From assembly GCA_016718605.1 (NCBI GenBank), contig JADKCY010000006.1, positions 62,001-126,000 of the forward strand: 64,000 bases of DNA, in the 5' to 3' direction. Below, in pieces: positions 9,801 through 19,055 of the stretch (within the stretch, counting starts at the first letter, position 1; each line of letters starts with the position of its first letter). Under the pieces are notes generated by a model that ran no database searches, had not been told where the DNA came from, and worked only from the letters and a program-made list of their open reading frames with translations. The translations under genes and the position numbers were made by a program. The stretch is from Lysobacterales bacterium (GTDB lineage Bacteria > Pseudomonadota > Gammaproteobacteria > Xanthomonadales > Xanthomonadaceae).

Positions 9801-12635
9801 TTATTCGACGGCCTCATCACCATTCAATTTCGATACCAGTGCAGATTCCACCAGCAAGGCCTGTTCTTTGGCGTGCGTGGCATGGTGGCCGCAGGCGGGC
9901 GCTGCACTGCGTGAGCGACCTGCGTAGTGGAGCATCTGCTCAGACTGCAGGCAGAAGCGCAGGTGGTGCTGGATCTGATACCACGCACCCTGGTTCTGCG
10001 GCTCTTCCTGACACCAGACCACATCCTTGGCCTTCGGAAAGCGCTTCAACTCGGAGATCAACAATTCGCGTGGGAACGGGTACAACTGTTCGACACGCGC
10101 AATGGCGACATCTTTGATGCCACGACGCTCGTACTCTTCGAGCAGGTCGTAGTAGACCTTGCCGGAACACAGGACCACACGTTTGACCTTTTTCGGGTCT
10201 TTGGCGAGGTGGTCCGGGATGATGTTCTGAAAACTGCCTGAGGATAGTGCATCCAGATTGGATACCGACAGCTTGTGACGCAGCATCGATTTCGGCGTCA
10301 TCACGACGAGTGGCTTTCGCGCACGACGCTTCATCTGGCGGCGGATCATGTGAAACATCTGGGCCGGTGTCGTCGGCACACAGACCTGCATATTGTTCAG
10401 AGCGCACAGTTGCAGGAAACGCTCCAGGCGTGCGGAGCTGTGTTCCGGGCCCTGGCCTTCGTAGCCGTGCGGTAGGAACAAGGCCAGTCCGCAGAGGCGA
10501 CCCCACTTGGCTTCGCCGGACGAAATGAACTGGTCAATCACCACTTGGGCGCCGTTGGCAAAGTCGCCGAATTGGCCTTCCCAGATCACCAACGTGGTGG
10601 GGTCGGCGGTGGCGTAGCCATATTCGTATGCCATCACCGCTTCTTCGCTTAGCAGCGAGTCGATGATCGTCACGTCTTCCGAGCGCTTGGCGAGTTGACG
10701 AAGCGGTACGGTGGTTTCACCGGTGATCTGATCGTGCAGCGCGGCGTGCCGATGGAAGAACGTGCCACGGTTGGCGTCTTGGCCGACCAGGCGCAGCTTG
10801 AAGCCATCTTGGATCAAACTGGCATAGGCGAGGGTTTCAGCAAAACCCCAGTCCATCGGTAACTCGCCAGCAGCCATTTTGAGACGGTCTTCATAGATCT
10901 TGGCAACGCGCGGGTGCAGCTTGAGATTCGCATCCAGTGTGTTCAGGCGCACCGCGAGTGCATCAATCGTTTTACGCAGCACGCCGGTTTCGCAGGGGTC
11001 CGACAGTTCACCATTCAAATAGGCGCTGAAATCGACCGCAAATTTGTCCTGCACGCCAGCCGCAAGATCGACTAGGCCTTCGCCACGATCCAACTGCGCG
11101 CGAACCTTGTCGACCATGGTCTTGGCTTCTTCCGCGGACAGCACACCGTCGGATTGCAAGGCCTCGGCGTAGACCTCACGCGTGGTTTTTCGGGCGCGGA
11201 TGTTCTGGTACATCAAGGGTTGCGTTGCGGCGGGCTCATCGGCCTCATTGTGGCCATGGCGGCGATAGCAGATCAGGTCGATAACCACGTCCTTGTTGAA
11301 CCGCTGGCGGAAATCCAGCGCGAGTTGCGCGCAGAAAACGACCGCATCCGGGTCGTCACCATTGACGTGAAGAATGGGTGCGCCGACCATCTTGGCGACA
11401 TCCGTGCAATACAGCGTGGAACGTGCGTCATCGACGCGGTGTGTGGTAAAGCCAACCTGATTATTGATCACCACGTGCAGCGTGCCACCCACCGCAAAGC
11501 CACGTGCCTGCGACATCTGCAGCAATTCCATGACCACGCCCTGACCAGCAAACGCGGCGTCGCCGTGAATTAGGACCGGCACAACGCTGTCACGCGTTTC
11601 GTCGCCGCGACGGGTCTGACGCGCGCGAACCGAGCCCGCGATGACCGGGTCGATAATTTCCAAATGCGAGGGGTTGAATCCCAGAGTCAAGTGGATGGAG
11701 CCCTTGGCGGTCTTGACGTCCGAGCTGTAGCCCATGTGGTATTTCACGTCGCCCGAACGCGTGGCATCGACCGGACCTTCGTGTTTTCCTTCAAACTCGG
11801 CGAATAACTGATGCGGTGGTTTGCCCAGCGTATTGATCAACACGTTGAGGCGGCCACGGTGGGCCATGCCAATCACCATTTCTTTGACGTCTTGATCCGC
11901 GGCGCGGTAAATAAGCGTGTCCATCAGCGGGATGAGGCTTTCGCCACCTTCCAGCGAGAAGCGCTTCTGGCCGACGTACTTGGTGTGCAGGAAACGCTCC
12001 AAGCCTTCGCCAGCGGTCAACTTGTCGAGAATGCGTTTGCGCTCGACATCCTTGTGCGGATACGCATCACCGACGGCTTCCAGTCGCTCATACATCCAGC
12101 GCCGCTGATCGGCTTCGGCGATGTGCATGAATTCGGCACCGATCGAACCGCAATAGGTCGCTTGCAAATGCGCCATCAACGCCTTCAGCGTCATCTGCTG
12201 TGGTGCGGTGGGCATGTTGGTGCGGAACTGCGTCGCGAGATCCTCAGGGCTAAGGCCGTGGAACGGCAAGTCGAGATCGGGCGCAGGCTGCAGCGGGGCC
12301 AGATCCAGCGGATCGAGTTTGGCCTGCAGATGGCCGCGGGATCGATAGGCGGTCACCATCTTGAGGACCGCAGCCTGCTTGTGGGAGTCGCTGTCCGCCG
12401 CACGGATGATTGTGCCGCGCCCTGCCTGTTTGGCGGCGGAGGCAATTTGAGTCATCACAGCTGAGTGCGGAACATCGCCGGCTTCACGCCCTTTCAGCGT
12501 TTGGAAATAGTGTTGCCAGACCGGTTCGACCGAGGCTGGGTTGGCCAACCACGACTCGTAAAGATCCTCGACAAACGCCGCATTGCCACCGGCAATGTGC
12601 GAAGACTGGGTAAATTGCTGAATCAGATTGCTCAC
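9801..12635 (-). CDS. sucA: 2-oxoglutarate dehydrogenase E1 component
   Basis: Thiamine-diphosphate-dependent decarboxylase that commits 2-oxoglutarate to succinyl-CoA. The 944 residues match the family (930-950). Visible are the N-terminal E2-binding tail (YESWLANPASVEPVWQHYF), the active-site run MAHRGRLNVL, the ThDP/Mg2+ motif HVNGDDPDAV, the GDAAFAGQGVV loop and the C-terminal CQEEPQNQGAWY. It is the first gene of sucA-sucB-lpdA, and the sdh and sucCD genes are not in the window. A 213-base gene-free stretch before it holds a possible promoter and a perfect palindrome (12773-12788). Confidence 0.97.
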   Translation of the reverse strand: MSNLIQQFTQSSHIAGGNAAFVEDLYESWLANPASVEPVWQHYFQTLKGREAGDVPHSAVMTQIASAAKQAGRGTIIRAADSDSHKQAAVLKMVTAYRSRGHLQAKLDPLDLAPLQPAPDLDLPFHGLSPEDLATQFRTNMPTAPQQMTLKALMAHLQATYCGSIGAEFMHIAEADQRRWMYERLEAVGDAYPHKDVERKRILDKLTAGEGLERFLHTKYVGQKRFSLEGGESLIPLMDTLIYRAADQDVKEMVIGMAHRGRLNVLINTLGKPPHQLFAEFEGKHEGPVDATRSGDVKYHMGYSSDVKTAKGSIHLTLGFNPSHLEIIDPVIAGSVRARQTRRGDETRDSVVPVLIHGDAAFAGQGVVMELLQMSQARGFAVGGTLHVVINNQVGFTTHRVDDARSTLYCTDVAKMVGAPILHVNGDDPDAVVFCAQLALDFRQRFNKDVVIDLICYRRHGHNEADEPAATQPLMYQNIRARKTTREVYAEALQSDGVLSAEEAKTMVDKVRAQLDRGEGLVDLAAGVQDKFAVDFSAYLNGELSDPCETGVLRKTIDALAVRLNTLDANLKLHPRVAKIYEDRLKMAAGELPMDWGFAETLAYASLIQDGFKLRLVGQDANRGTFFHRHAALHDQITGETTVPLRQLAKRSEDVTIIDSLLSEEAVMAYEYGYATADPTTLVIWEGQFGDFANGAQVVIDQFISSGEAKWGRLCGLALFLPHGYEGQGPEHSSARLERFLQLCALNNMQVCVPTTPAQMFHMIRRQMKRRARKPLVVMTPKSMLRHKLSVSNLDALSSGSFQNIIPDHLAKDPKKVKRVVLCSGKVYYDLLEEYERRGIKDVAIARVEQLYPFPRELLISELKRFPKAKDVVWCQEEPQNQGAWYQIQHHLRFCLQSEQMLHYAGRSRSAAPACGHHATHAKEQALLVESALVSKLNGDEAVE

Positions 12636-12741
12636 GGGATTGACCGGTAGTGGGGCGTCGACGCGGAGGGAGTGCCGCTGCCGTGATGGGCTATGCGCCG
12701 ATTCGACACATCAGCGGGCGAGGCACTTGATAGGGCGCGAA

Positions 12742-12770
12742 AGTATAAACCTTGGATCAGTGTTCTTGCG
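12742..12770 (-). promoter_or_regulatory. Possible sucA promoter
   Basis: Reading the minus strand, TATACT (12742-12747) matches five of six bases of the sigma-70 -10 box. The -35 position with a 17-base spacer (12765-12770, CGCAAG) is poor, so activation by a bound regulator would be plausible. The leader to the sucA ATG would be about 100 bases. The call rests on the -10 box and on position only. Confidence 0.35.
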
Positions 12771-12772
12771 TC

Positions 12773-12788
12773 GCAACACGCGTGTTGC
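12773..12788. promoter_or_regulatory. Perfect 16-bp palindrome upstream of sucA
   Basis: GCAACACGCGTGTTGC is a perfect self-complementary sequence directly upstream of the weak -35 position of the candidate sucA promoter. A dimeric regulator could bind there and act as an activator. It has no T-tract and no loop, so it is unlikely to be a terminator for liuC. The regulator is unknown. Confidence 0.4.
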
Positions 12789-12848
12789 AGGTCAGAAAAT
12801 ACGGTTTCGATTCACGTTTTTGACCAAAGTTGAATGCATGCAGGAATA

Positions 12849-13646
12849 TCAGTTATCGCTGATCCACTGCGCTGGTCGACGCTCGAAAAATGCCCGCAAG
12901 CCCTCTTGTCCTTCGGAAGACACGCGCAACGCAGCAATCAGTTCCGCATTCTCTTCGTCCACGGCGCGACGGTGCTTGCTGTCCGGATAGGCAATCCGCT
13001 GCACCAGTGCTTTGGCTTCCCGCACAGCGACGGGTCCAGCGGCCATCAGGCGCTCGATCTCGGCAGTGACTGCGGCGTCCAAGTCCGCAGCGCTGACGCA
13101 ACGATGTACCAAGCCGATGCGCTCCGCCTCGCGCGCATCAAACACTTGTGCGGTCTGGAACAATCGGCGTGCATGACGAGCGCCGATGGCATCGATGACG
13201 TACGGTGAGATCACAGCTGGCACCAAGCCCAAGCGCACTTCGGTGAGTCCGAAGCGAGCTTCCTCTGCGGCAATGGCGATATCGCAGCAGGCCACCAAGC
13301 CAACGCCGCCGCCGAGCGCGGGACCATTGACCTTGGCAATGGTCGGCATGGCAAGGTGATTGAGTGTTCGCATCAGCTTGGCGAGTTGCCGCGCGTCGCG
13401 CCGGTTGTCCTTCTCACTGGCCTGCGCCATGCGCTTCATCCAACTCAGATCAGCGCCTGCCGAGAACGACGGGCCACTGCCTGTCAGCACCAACACCCGG
13501 ACATCGGGATCTTCTTCGAGTTCGCGTAAGGCATCGATCAATGTCGCAATCAAGACATCGTCAAACGCATTGTGAATCTTTGGGCGTTGCAAGGTCAGCG
13601 TCGCCACACCGGCGACAATTCGAACATTCAAAGGAGAGCTCGCCAT
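12849..13646 (-). CDS. liuC: Enoyl-CoA hydratase family, probable 3-methylglutaconyl-CoA hydratase
   Basis: A 265-residue crotonase-fold protein. The oxyanion-hole segments SFSAGADLSWMKRM and NGPALGGGVGLVACCDIAIA and the catalytic Glu region FGLTEVRLGLVPAVISPYV are present. DLSWM and the adjacent carboxyltransferase favour LiuC/methylglutaconyl-CoA hydratase of leucine (and terpenoid) breakdown over a general fatty-acid hydratase. It starts eight bases after the liuB stop, so it is in the same operon. It would produce HMG-CoA, and the HMG-CoA lyase is not visible here. Confidence 0.82.
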   Translation of the reverse strand: MASSPLNVRIVAGVATLTLQRPKIHNAFDDVLIATLIDALRELEEDPDVRVLVLTGSGPSFSAGADLSWMKRMAQASEKDNRRDARQLAKLMRTLNHLAMPTIAKVNGPALGGGVGLVACCDIAIAAEEARFGLTEVRLGLVPAVISPYVIDAIGARHARRLFQTAQVFDAREAERIGLVHRCVSAADLDAAVTAEIERLMAAGPVAVREAKALVQRIAYPDSKHRRAVDEENAELIAALRVSSEGQEGLRAFFERRPAQWISDN

Positions 13647-13654
13647 GATTTTCC

Positions 13655-15262
13655 TTACATTCGGAACACGCCGTAGCGTGTTGGCTCAATTGGGGCATTG
13701 AGGCTTGCCGAAAGCGCGAGTCCGAGCACACGTCGAGTGTCAGCGGGATCAATGACACCGTCATCCCACAGCCGCGCGGTCGCGTAATAGGGATGTCCTT
13801 GGCGCTCGTACTGTTCGCGGATCGGGGCCTTGAATGCTTCTTCGTCTTCGGCGCTCCAAGATTGACCACTGGATTCAAGTCCGTCACGTCGAACGGTTGC
13901 CAAAACGCTGGCCGCCTGTTCGCCACCCATGACCGATATCCGTGCGTTAGGCCAGGTCCAAAGGAATCGCGCGCCATAGGCGCGACCGCACATCGCATAG
14001 TTGCCCGCGCCGAAACTGCCACCAATGACGACGGTGAACTTGGGAACCGAGGCGCAGGCGACGGCAGTGACCATCTTGGCGCCATCCTTGGCAATGCCCG
14101 CATTTTCGTACTTCTTGCCCACCATGAAGCCTGTGATGTTCTGCAAAAACACCAGAGGAGTGCCACGCTGATTGCACAACTCGATGAAGTGCGCGCCCTT
14201 CAGAGCAGATTCGGAGAACAGAATGCCGTTGTTGGCAACGATGCCTACCGGCATTCCGTAGATATGTGCGAAACCACATACCAAGGTTTTGCCATAGCGG
14301 GATTTGAATTCCTGGAAAGCGGATTCGTCTACCAGTCGAGCGATGACTTCGCGAATATCAAAAGGTCGTCGCGCATCCTTGGGAATTAGTCCGTAGAGTT
14401 CTTCGGCCGCGTACGCAGGTTCGCGCGATGGTTGCAGGGCGACCGGTGGCGCCTTGCTTCGATTGAGATGCTTGAGAATGTCCCGCGCGATCTGGAGTGC
14501 GTGGCGATCATTTTCGGCAAAGTGATCCGCCACACCTGACACGCTGGTATGCACATCAGCACCACCCAAAGACTCGGCATCGACGACTTCGCCCGTTGCT
14601 GCCTTCACGAGAGGTGGACCACCGAGAAAAATCGTGCCTTGCTCTTTGACGATGATCGATTCATCACACATGGCGGGCACATAGGCACCGCCCGCCGTAC
14701 AACTGCCCATGACCACCGCGATCTGCGGGATGTTCTCTGCTGAGAGACGAGCTTGGTTGTAAAAAATCCGACCAAAGTGATCTTTGTCCGGGAACACTTC
14801 GTCCTGTAGAGGTAGGAAGGCACCGCCGGAATCCACCAGATAGACGCAGGGTAAGCGATTCTCGCGCGCAACTTCTTGCGCGCGAAGGTGCTTTTTGACG
14901 GTCATCGGAAAGTAGGTGCCGCCTTTGACGGTGGCATCGTTGGCGAGCACCAGGATTTCCTGGCCGTGCACGCGACCGATGCCTGCGACGAGTCCCGCAC
15001 CGGGTGCCTGATCCTCGTACATGCCATGCGCCGCTTGCGGGGCAATTTCCAGAAACGGTGAGCCGGGATCGAGCAAGGCATCAATACGTTCGCGCGGCAA
15101 CAGCTTGCCGCGCTCCAAGTGTTTGACGCGCGCCTTTTCACCGCCTCCCAGCGCAACACGCGCCAGTTGTTGGTGCAGGTCATGCACCAACTGTTGCATG
15201 TGTTGCTGGTTGTCGACGAAATCGCCGCCACGGGTATCAATTTGGGATTGGATGACGGCCAT
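13655..15262 (-). CDS. liuB: Methylcrotonoyl-CoA carboxylase, carboxyltransferase (beta) subunit
   Basis: Transfers carboxyl from biotin to 3-methylcrotonoyl-CoA in leucine catabolism. The 535 residues match the family, with two crotonase-like halves. Visible are the acyl-CoA-binding stretch with GSCTAGGAYVPAMCDE, IFLGGPPLVKAATGE and the C-terminal GGSFGAGNYAMCGRAY and WPNARISVMGGEQAA motifs. It is followed by liuC and preceded by a thiolase 16 bases upstream. The biotin-carrying alpha subunit (liuD) and isovaleryl-CoA dehydrogenase (liuA), common partners, are not in the window. A propionyl- or geranyl-CoA carboxylase beta subunit is less likely given liuC. Confidence 0.9.
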   Translation of the reverse strand: MAVIQSQIDTRGGDFVDNQQHMQQLVHDLHQQLARVALGGGEKARVKHLERGKLLPRERIDALLDPGSPFLEIAPQAAHGMYEDQAPGAGLVAGIGRVHGQEILVLANDATVKGGTYFPMTVKKHLRAQEVARENRLPCVYLVDSGGAFLPLQDEVFPDKDHFGRIFYNQARLSAENIPQIAVVMGSCTAGGAYVPAMCDESIIVKEQGTIFLGGPPLVKAATGEVVDAESLGGADVHTSVSGVADHFAENDRHALQIARDILKHLNRSKAPPVALQPSREPAYAAEELYGLIPKDARRPFDIREVIARLVDESAFQEFKSRYGKTLVCGFAHIYGMPVGIVANNGILFSESALKGAHFIELCNQRGTPLVFLQNITGFMVGKKYENAGIAKDGAKMVTAVACASVPKFTVVIGGSFGAGNYAMCGRAYGARFLWTWPNARISVMGGEQAASVLATVRRDGLESSGQSWSAEDEEAFKAPIREQYERQGHPYYATARLWDDGVIDPADTRRVLGLALSASLNAPIEPTRYGVFRM

Positions 15263-15278
15263 CGGGGGCGTGCCGTAA

Positions 15279-16457
15279 TCAGATCAGTTCAACGGCAAGC
15301 GCGGTCGCCTCGCCTCCGCCGATACACAAGCTGGCCACACCGCGCTTCAATCCGCGAGCTTTTAGCGCATGCAGCAGAGTGACCACGATGCGGGCGCCGG
15401 ATGCACCAATGGGGTGACCCAAGGCGCAGGCACCGCCATTGACATTGACTTTGTCGTGCGGAATCGAAAGGTCGGCCATGGCTGACATGGCGACGACAGC
15501 AAAGGCTTCGTTGATTTCAAACAGGTCGACATCGGCAACTGACCAGCCCGCTTTCTGCAGAACTTTCTGCATGGCACCTACAGGCGCGGTGGTAAACCAC
15601 TCTGGTGCTTGCGAATGGGTGGCGTGGGCAACAATGCGGGCAATTGGTTGGATACCCTGTGTCGATGCTGCATCGGCGCGCATCAACACTAACGCAGCCG
15701 CGCCATCGGAGATTTTCGACGCGCTCGCGGCAGTAATGGTGCCGTTCTCCTTGCGGAAGGCAGCGCGGAGGGTCGGTATTTTGTCGATGTCGCAGCGTGC
15801 CGGTTCTTCGTCGCTACTGATGTCGATATCGCCTTTTCGACCTGCAACGGTCACTGCAGTGATTTCATCGGCAAACGCCCCCGCGTTTTGGGCAGCCATG
15901 GCGCGACGCACGGATTCCATTGAGAAGGCATCCTGCTTCTCGCGGGTGAACTCGTACTTGTCGGCACAGGCCTCGCCAAAGACGCCCATTGCCTGGCCTT
16001 TGTACGGATCGGTCAGGCCATCCCATGCCATGTGGTCGACCAGTTTTCCTTCACCGTAGCGAATGCCGCCCCGCGCTGCCAGAAGGTGTGGCGCGTTGGT
16101 CATCGACTCCATCCCGCCGGCGACGACAACGTTCACCGATCCCGCTTGAATCAGGTCATGACCCAGCATGACGGCCTTCATACCCGAGCCGCAAACCTTA
16201 TTCAACGTGGTGGCGCCGGTTGATTGTGGCAAACCAGCCGCCAACATGGCCTGACGCGCAGGTGCTTGGCCGAGGTTGGCCGGTAGTACACAACCCATCA
16301 GAACCTCATCGACCTGATCGCCGCCGAGGCCAGATTGAGCGACCGCAGCACGGATCGCAGCAGCACCGAGTTGCGGGCTTGGGACACCAGTGAACTGGCC
16401 TTGAAAAGATCCAATCGCGGTGCGCTTGGCACCCACAATCACGACGCTGTTGGACAT
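15279..16457 (-). CDS. atoB: Acetyl-CoA acetyltransferase (thiolase)
   Basis: A thiolase-superfamily enzyme of 392 residues that makes or cleaves acetoacetyl-CoA. The nucleophilic Cys lies in LNKVCGSGMKAVM (about residue 90), the second catalytic region is GHPIGASGARI, and the C-terminal catalytic Cys is in SLCIGGGEA. In front of liuB-liuC it could cleave the acetoacetyl-CoA that leucine breakdown finally yields. A promoter-like sequence lies about 50 bases upstream. A second thiolase (fadA, 51.2 kb) serves beta-oxidation, so a biosynthetic-type/acetoacetyl role here is favoured. Confidence 0.88.
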   Translation of the reverse strand: MSNSVVIVGAKRTAIGSFQGQFTGVPSPQLGAAAIRAAVAQSGLGGDQVDEVLMGCVLPANLGQAPARQAMLAAGLPQSTGATTLNKVCGSGMKAVMLGHDLIQAGSVNVVVAGGMESMTNAPHLLAARGGIRYGEGKLVDHMAWDGLTDPYKGQAMGVFGEACADKYEFTREKQDAFSMESVRRAMAAQNAGAFADEITAVTVAGRKGDIDISSDEEPARCDIDKIPTLRAAFRKENGTITAASASKISDGAAALVLMRADAASTQGIQPIARIVAHATHSQAPEWFTTAPVGAMQKVLQKAGWSVADVDLFEINEAFAVVAMSAMADLSIPHDKVNVNGGACALGHPIGASGARIVVTLLHALKARGLKRGVASLCIGGGEATALAVELI

Positions 16458-16504
16458 GAACGTTCTCCTCGGTTGGGGTGGGGCGACGAAAATGCGACGG
16501 AGGT

Positions 16505-16534
16505 ATTATCCGCGTGCCTCGTTGCAGCTGCCAG
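16505..16534 (-). promoter_or_regulatory. Candidate sigma-70 promoter for the thiolase-liuB-liuC operon
   Basis: On the minus strand, CTGGCA (16529-16534, four of six -35 matches) is followed after 18 bases by GATAAT (16505-16510, five of six -10 matches). Transcription would start near 16498 and leave a leader of about 40 bases before the thiolase ATG, which has a GAGGAGAA-type ribosome-binding site. Confidence 0.45.
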
Positions 16535-16671
16535 CGTGCCAGCACCGTCCATTGGTGGAATGTGACGTCCATGTGCCGGCAAACGATCGCCGCTTCCTGT
16601 GTGCATTCGATGACGTGATCGCCACTGGTTGCGCCGGCACTGCGCTGGTGCGAGCAAGGTGATATGGATAT

Positions 16672-17184
16672 TCAACGGCTTGGCGGATCACGTTGGATTG
16701 CTTGGACGCCATCTAGCCATCGACACGCAAGCAGCCAGTCCCGAGCATTCTCGGCATCTTGCTCAAACCATGCGCGTGTCGAACCCAGGCGATAGCTATA
16801 GCCCCACGCATCCATGTCCGCCATCAGTCGCTGCGCGCCTACCTCGGGCAACTCGTCCGCCAAGAGGATTTGCAAGTAGCAAGTGGCGTCCTCTTCATCA
16901 ATGGAATCTGTGGCGTCGGTGTGCACCTTGGCTCGCCGCTCGGGTGCCAGCACCAACAAATGGCAGGCTTCGTGCAGCAGGGAATGTACCGGCGTATCGG
17001 CTCTGGCATACACGTCGGAACCGATAACTCCCGCCTCACATTCGCCCCAATAGCTGCCCGGAATGCCGTGCCCATCGGGCACTGCGATCAAACGCAACTC
17101 AAAACGCGCGAACAAATGTGCAACCTGTTCCCAAGAGACATCACGCAGTCGAAGCACGTCCGGTTGCGCTGAAGCGTCCGTCAT
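16672..17184 (-). CDS. Uncharacterised protein with an HEXXH zinc-protease-like motif, coupled to minE
   Basis: 170 residues with no signal peptide or membrane segment. Residues 71-75 read HEACH, a perfect HEXXH zinc-binding motif in a hydrophobic helix (VHSLLHEACHLLVLAPE). A conserved-looking acidic run follows about 22 residues later (SIDEEDATCY, Glu97/Glu98) and could give the third ligand of a gluzincin-type site. The start overlaps the minE stop by four bases, so the gene is very likely translated with the min operon. The family resembles uncharacterised Xanthomonadales proteins. Peptidase activity is inferred from the motif only and no substrate can be named. Confidence 0.75.
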   Translation of the reverse strand: MTDASAQPDVLRLRDVSWEQVAHLFARFELRLIAVPDGHGIPGSYWGECEAGVIGSDVYARADTPVHSLLHEACHLLVLAPERRAKVHTDATDSIDEEDATCYLQILLADELPEVGAQRLMADMDAWGYSYRLGSTRAWFEQDAENARDWLLACRWLDGVQAIQRDPPSR

Positions 17185-17450
17185 TGTGAATCTGAGAGAC
17201 GCGTCTCCGGAAGCGCAACCGAGATGTCCAACACCTCGTGCTCGCCATCCTTGACGAGATCCACCTTCACGGCATCAAAGTCCACATTGACATACTTGCG
17301 AATTACTTCCAGTAGTTCGCGCCGCAGCAGTGGGAGGTAGTCAGGCGCGCCGCGATGGGTGCGCTCCTGGGCAACAATAATGCGTAATCGCTCTTTGGCG
17401 ATGTTCGCAGTGGCCTTGGGTTTTGCGCGCAGAAAATCGAAAATGCCCAT
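17181..17450 (-). CDS. minE: Cell division topological specificity factor MinE
   Basis: 89 residues. MinE drives pole-to-pole oscillation of MinCD by stimulating the MinD ATPase. The N-terminal membrane-targeting and MinD-binding part begins MGIFDFLRAKPKATANIAKE, followed by the contact helix segment AKERLRIIVAQERTHR and the dimerisation domain LPLLRRELLEVIRKYVNVD. It lies two bases after minD and overlaps the next gene by four bases. Confidence 0.96.
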   Translation of the reverse strand: MGIFDFLRAKPKATANIAKERLRIIVAQERTHRGAPDYLPLLRRELLEVIRKYVNVDFDAVKVDLVKDGEHEVLDISVALPETRLSDSQ

Positions 17451-17452
17451 GC

Positions 17453-18262
17453 TCAGCCTCCGAACAGCTTTTGCAGCAGACCTTTCTTTTCGACTTGCGT
17501 GAAGCGCATCGGTCGGTCCTCACCCAGCAAACGTGCGACCGCATCGCCATATGCCTGTCCTGCGATCGAAGCGTCGTCAAGGATGACCGGCTCCCCTTTG
17601 TTTGAGGCGCTTAGAACATCCGGGGACTCCGGAATCACGCCGATTGCCTTGATGCCTAGAACTTCTTCGACATCGGTGATGCTCATCATTTCACCGGCCT
17701 CGACGCGCTTGGGGTTATAGCGGGTCAAGAAAAGATATTCCTGCACGCGGCCGCCTTGTTCTGCTTTGCGCGTTTTGCTGGACAGCAGTCCGAGGATTCG
17801 ATCCGAGTCGCGAACGGAGGAGACTTCAGGATTCACCACAACCACTGCGCGATCGGCGAAGTACATCGCCAAAAAGGCCCCTTTTTCGATGCCTGCAGGC
17901 GAATCGCACAGAATGATATCAAAGCCGTCTGCGTCGAGATCTTTCAGGACTTTCTCGACACCTTCTTTGGTGAGTGCGTCTTTGTCACGGGTTTGCGATG
18001 CGGCAAGTACCGCAAGATTTTCGAAACGCTTGTCACGAATCAGTGCTTGTTTGAGGGTCGCCTCGCCGTGAATGACGTTGACGAAGTCGTATACCACGCG
18101 ACGTTCGCAGCCCATGATCAGATCGAGATTGCGCAGACCGACATCGAAGTCGATTACCGCAACGCGCTTCCCCATGCGCGCAAGTCCCATCGCCAAACTG
18201 GCGCTCGTGGTGGTCTTTCCAACACCGCCTTTTCCTGACGTGACAACGATTATTTCAGCCAA
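17453..18262 (-). CDS. minD: Septum site-determining ATPase MinD
   Basis: A membrane-associated ATPase that recruits MinC to the cell poles. The 269 residues carry the deviant Walker A motif TSGKGGVGKTT (about residues 8-18), the switch/Walker B region IILCDSPAGIE and a C-terminal amphipathic helix ending in VEKKGLLQKLFGG that anchors it to the membrane. It is placed 31 bases after minC and two bases before minE. Confidence 0.97.
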   Translation of the reverse strand: MAEIIVVTSGKGGVGKTTTSASLAMGLARMGKRVAVIDFDVGLRNLDLIMGCERRVVYDFVNVIHGEATLKQALIRDKRFENLAVLAASQTRDKDALTKEGVEKVLKDLDADGFDIILCDSPAGIEKGAFLAMYFADRAVVVVNPEVSSVRDSDRILGLLSSKTRKAEQGGRVQEYLFLTRYNPKRVEAGEMMSITDVEEVLGIKAIGVIPESPDVLSASNKGEPVILDDASIAGQAYGDAVARLLGEDRPMRFTQVEKKGLLQKLFGG

Positions 18263-18293
18263 GTCGGTTCTCCCAAAAAATTATGGAGCGGAT

Positions 18294-19049
18294 TCAGTTC
18301 ATCACCGCAAATTGAAGTTTGTCGTTCTCCAGCCAAACCTGCACTGGCTTGCCTTGAAGTTCCGAAGGGATGATTTCCATCACCCGGTATTGCCCTGCAA
18401 TGGCGACCAATTCGGCATTGAACTCGCGACAGAAGATTCGCGCCCGAGTATCGCCCCGTGCGCCGGCGAGTGCACGTCCCCGCAGCGCGCCATAAACATG
18501 AATTGAACCGTCGGCGATCGCCTCAGCGCCATTGCCCACCATCGCGTTGACGATTAGGTCGCGGGTTTGGGCATAGATTTGCTGGCCGGATCGCAAAGGC
18601 GTTACGTGCAGCAGACCAGTTGTTTCGGTTGCTGCAGTCGGCGCCGCTGCGCTGACTGCAGCCGGTTCCTTTGCGGCGACCGGGCGCTCGTCGTAACGCG
18701 CGGCCGAAGATTCATACTGTGCCCGGAATCGCGCCAGCAAGGGCAGATCGATTTCACGCGCCAGTGCCTCAATGTCGCTGGTGCCAACCGCAAGTGCGAC
18801 GGGCAACACGCCGGCGTCACGCAGTTGCTTGACCAAGTCAGCCGCTGCTTCGGCGTTCGGGCAGCGACTGAGTGAGCCAAAATCCAAAATGACCGCCGCA
18901 TGTTCGAACATTTTTGGCGCGCGAAGCACTCGTTCACGCATTTCCGCAGCGAGTTGCGCAACATCCATGGTCTTGATGCGCAGATTGGCAATGCCTACCT
19001 GGCCAATTTTCAGCTCACCTGCCTGTTCGTAGTTACTCGTCGTGCTCAT
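18294..19049 (-). CDS. minC: Septum site-determining protein MinC
   Basis: An inhibitor of FtsZ polymerisation. The 251 residues have an N-terminal FtsZ-interacting domain (to about residue 115), an Ala/Thr/Pro-rich linker (roughly 125-150) and a C-terminal beta-helical dimerisation and MinD-binding domain with GAEAIADGSIHVYGALRGRA and GDTRARIFCREFNAELVAIAG-type repeats. It starts six bases after the stop of the upstream GNAT gene, suggesting a shared transcript. Confidence 0.95.
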   Translation of the reverse strand: MSTTSNYEQAGELKIGQVGIANLRIKTMDVAQLAAEMRERVLRAPKMFEHAAVILDFGSLSRCPNAEAAADLVKQLRDAGVLPVALAVGTSDIEALAREIDLPLLARFRAQYESSAARYDERPVAAKEPAAVSAAAPTAATETTGLLHVTPLRSGQQIYAQTRDLIVNAMVGNGAEAIADGSIHVYGALRGRALAGARGDTRARIFCREFNAELVAIAGQYRVMEIIPSELQGKPVQVWLENDKLQFAVMN

Positions 19050-19055
19050 GCCGTT

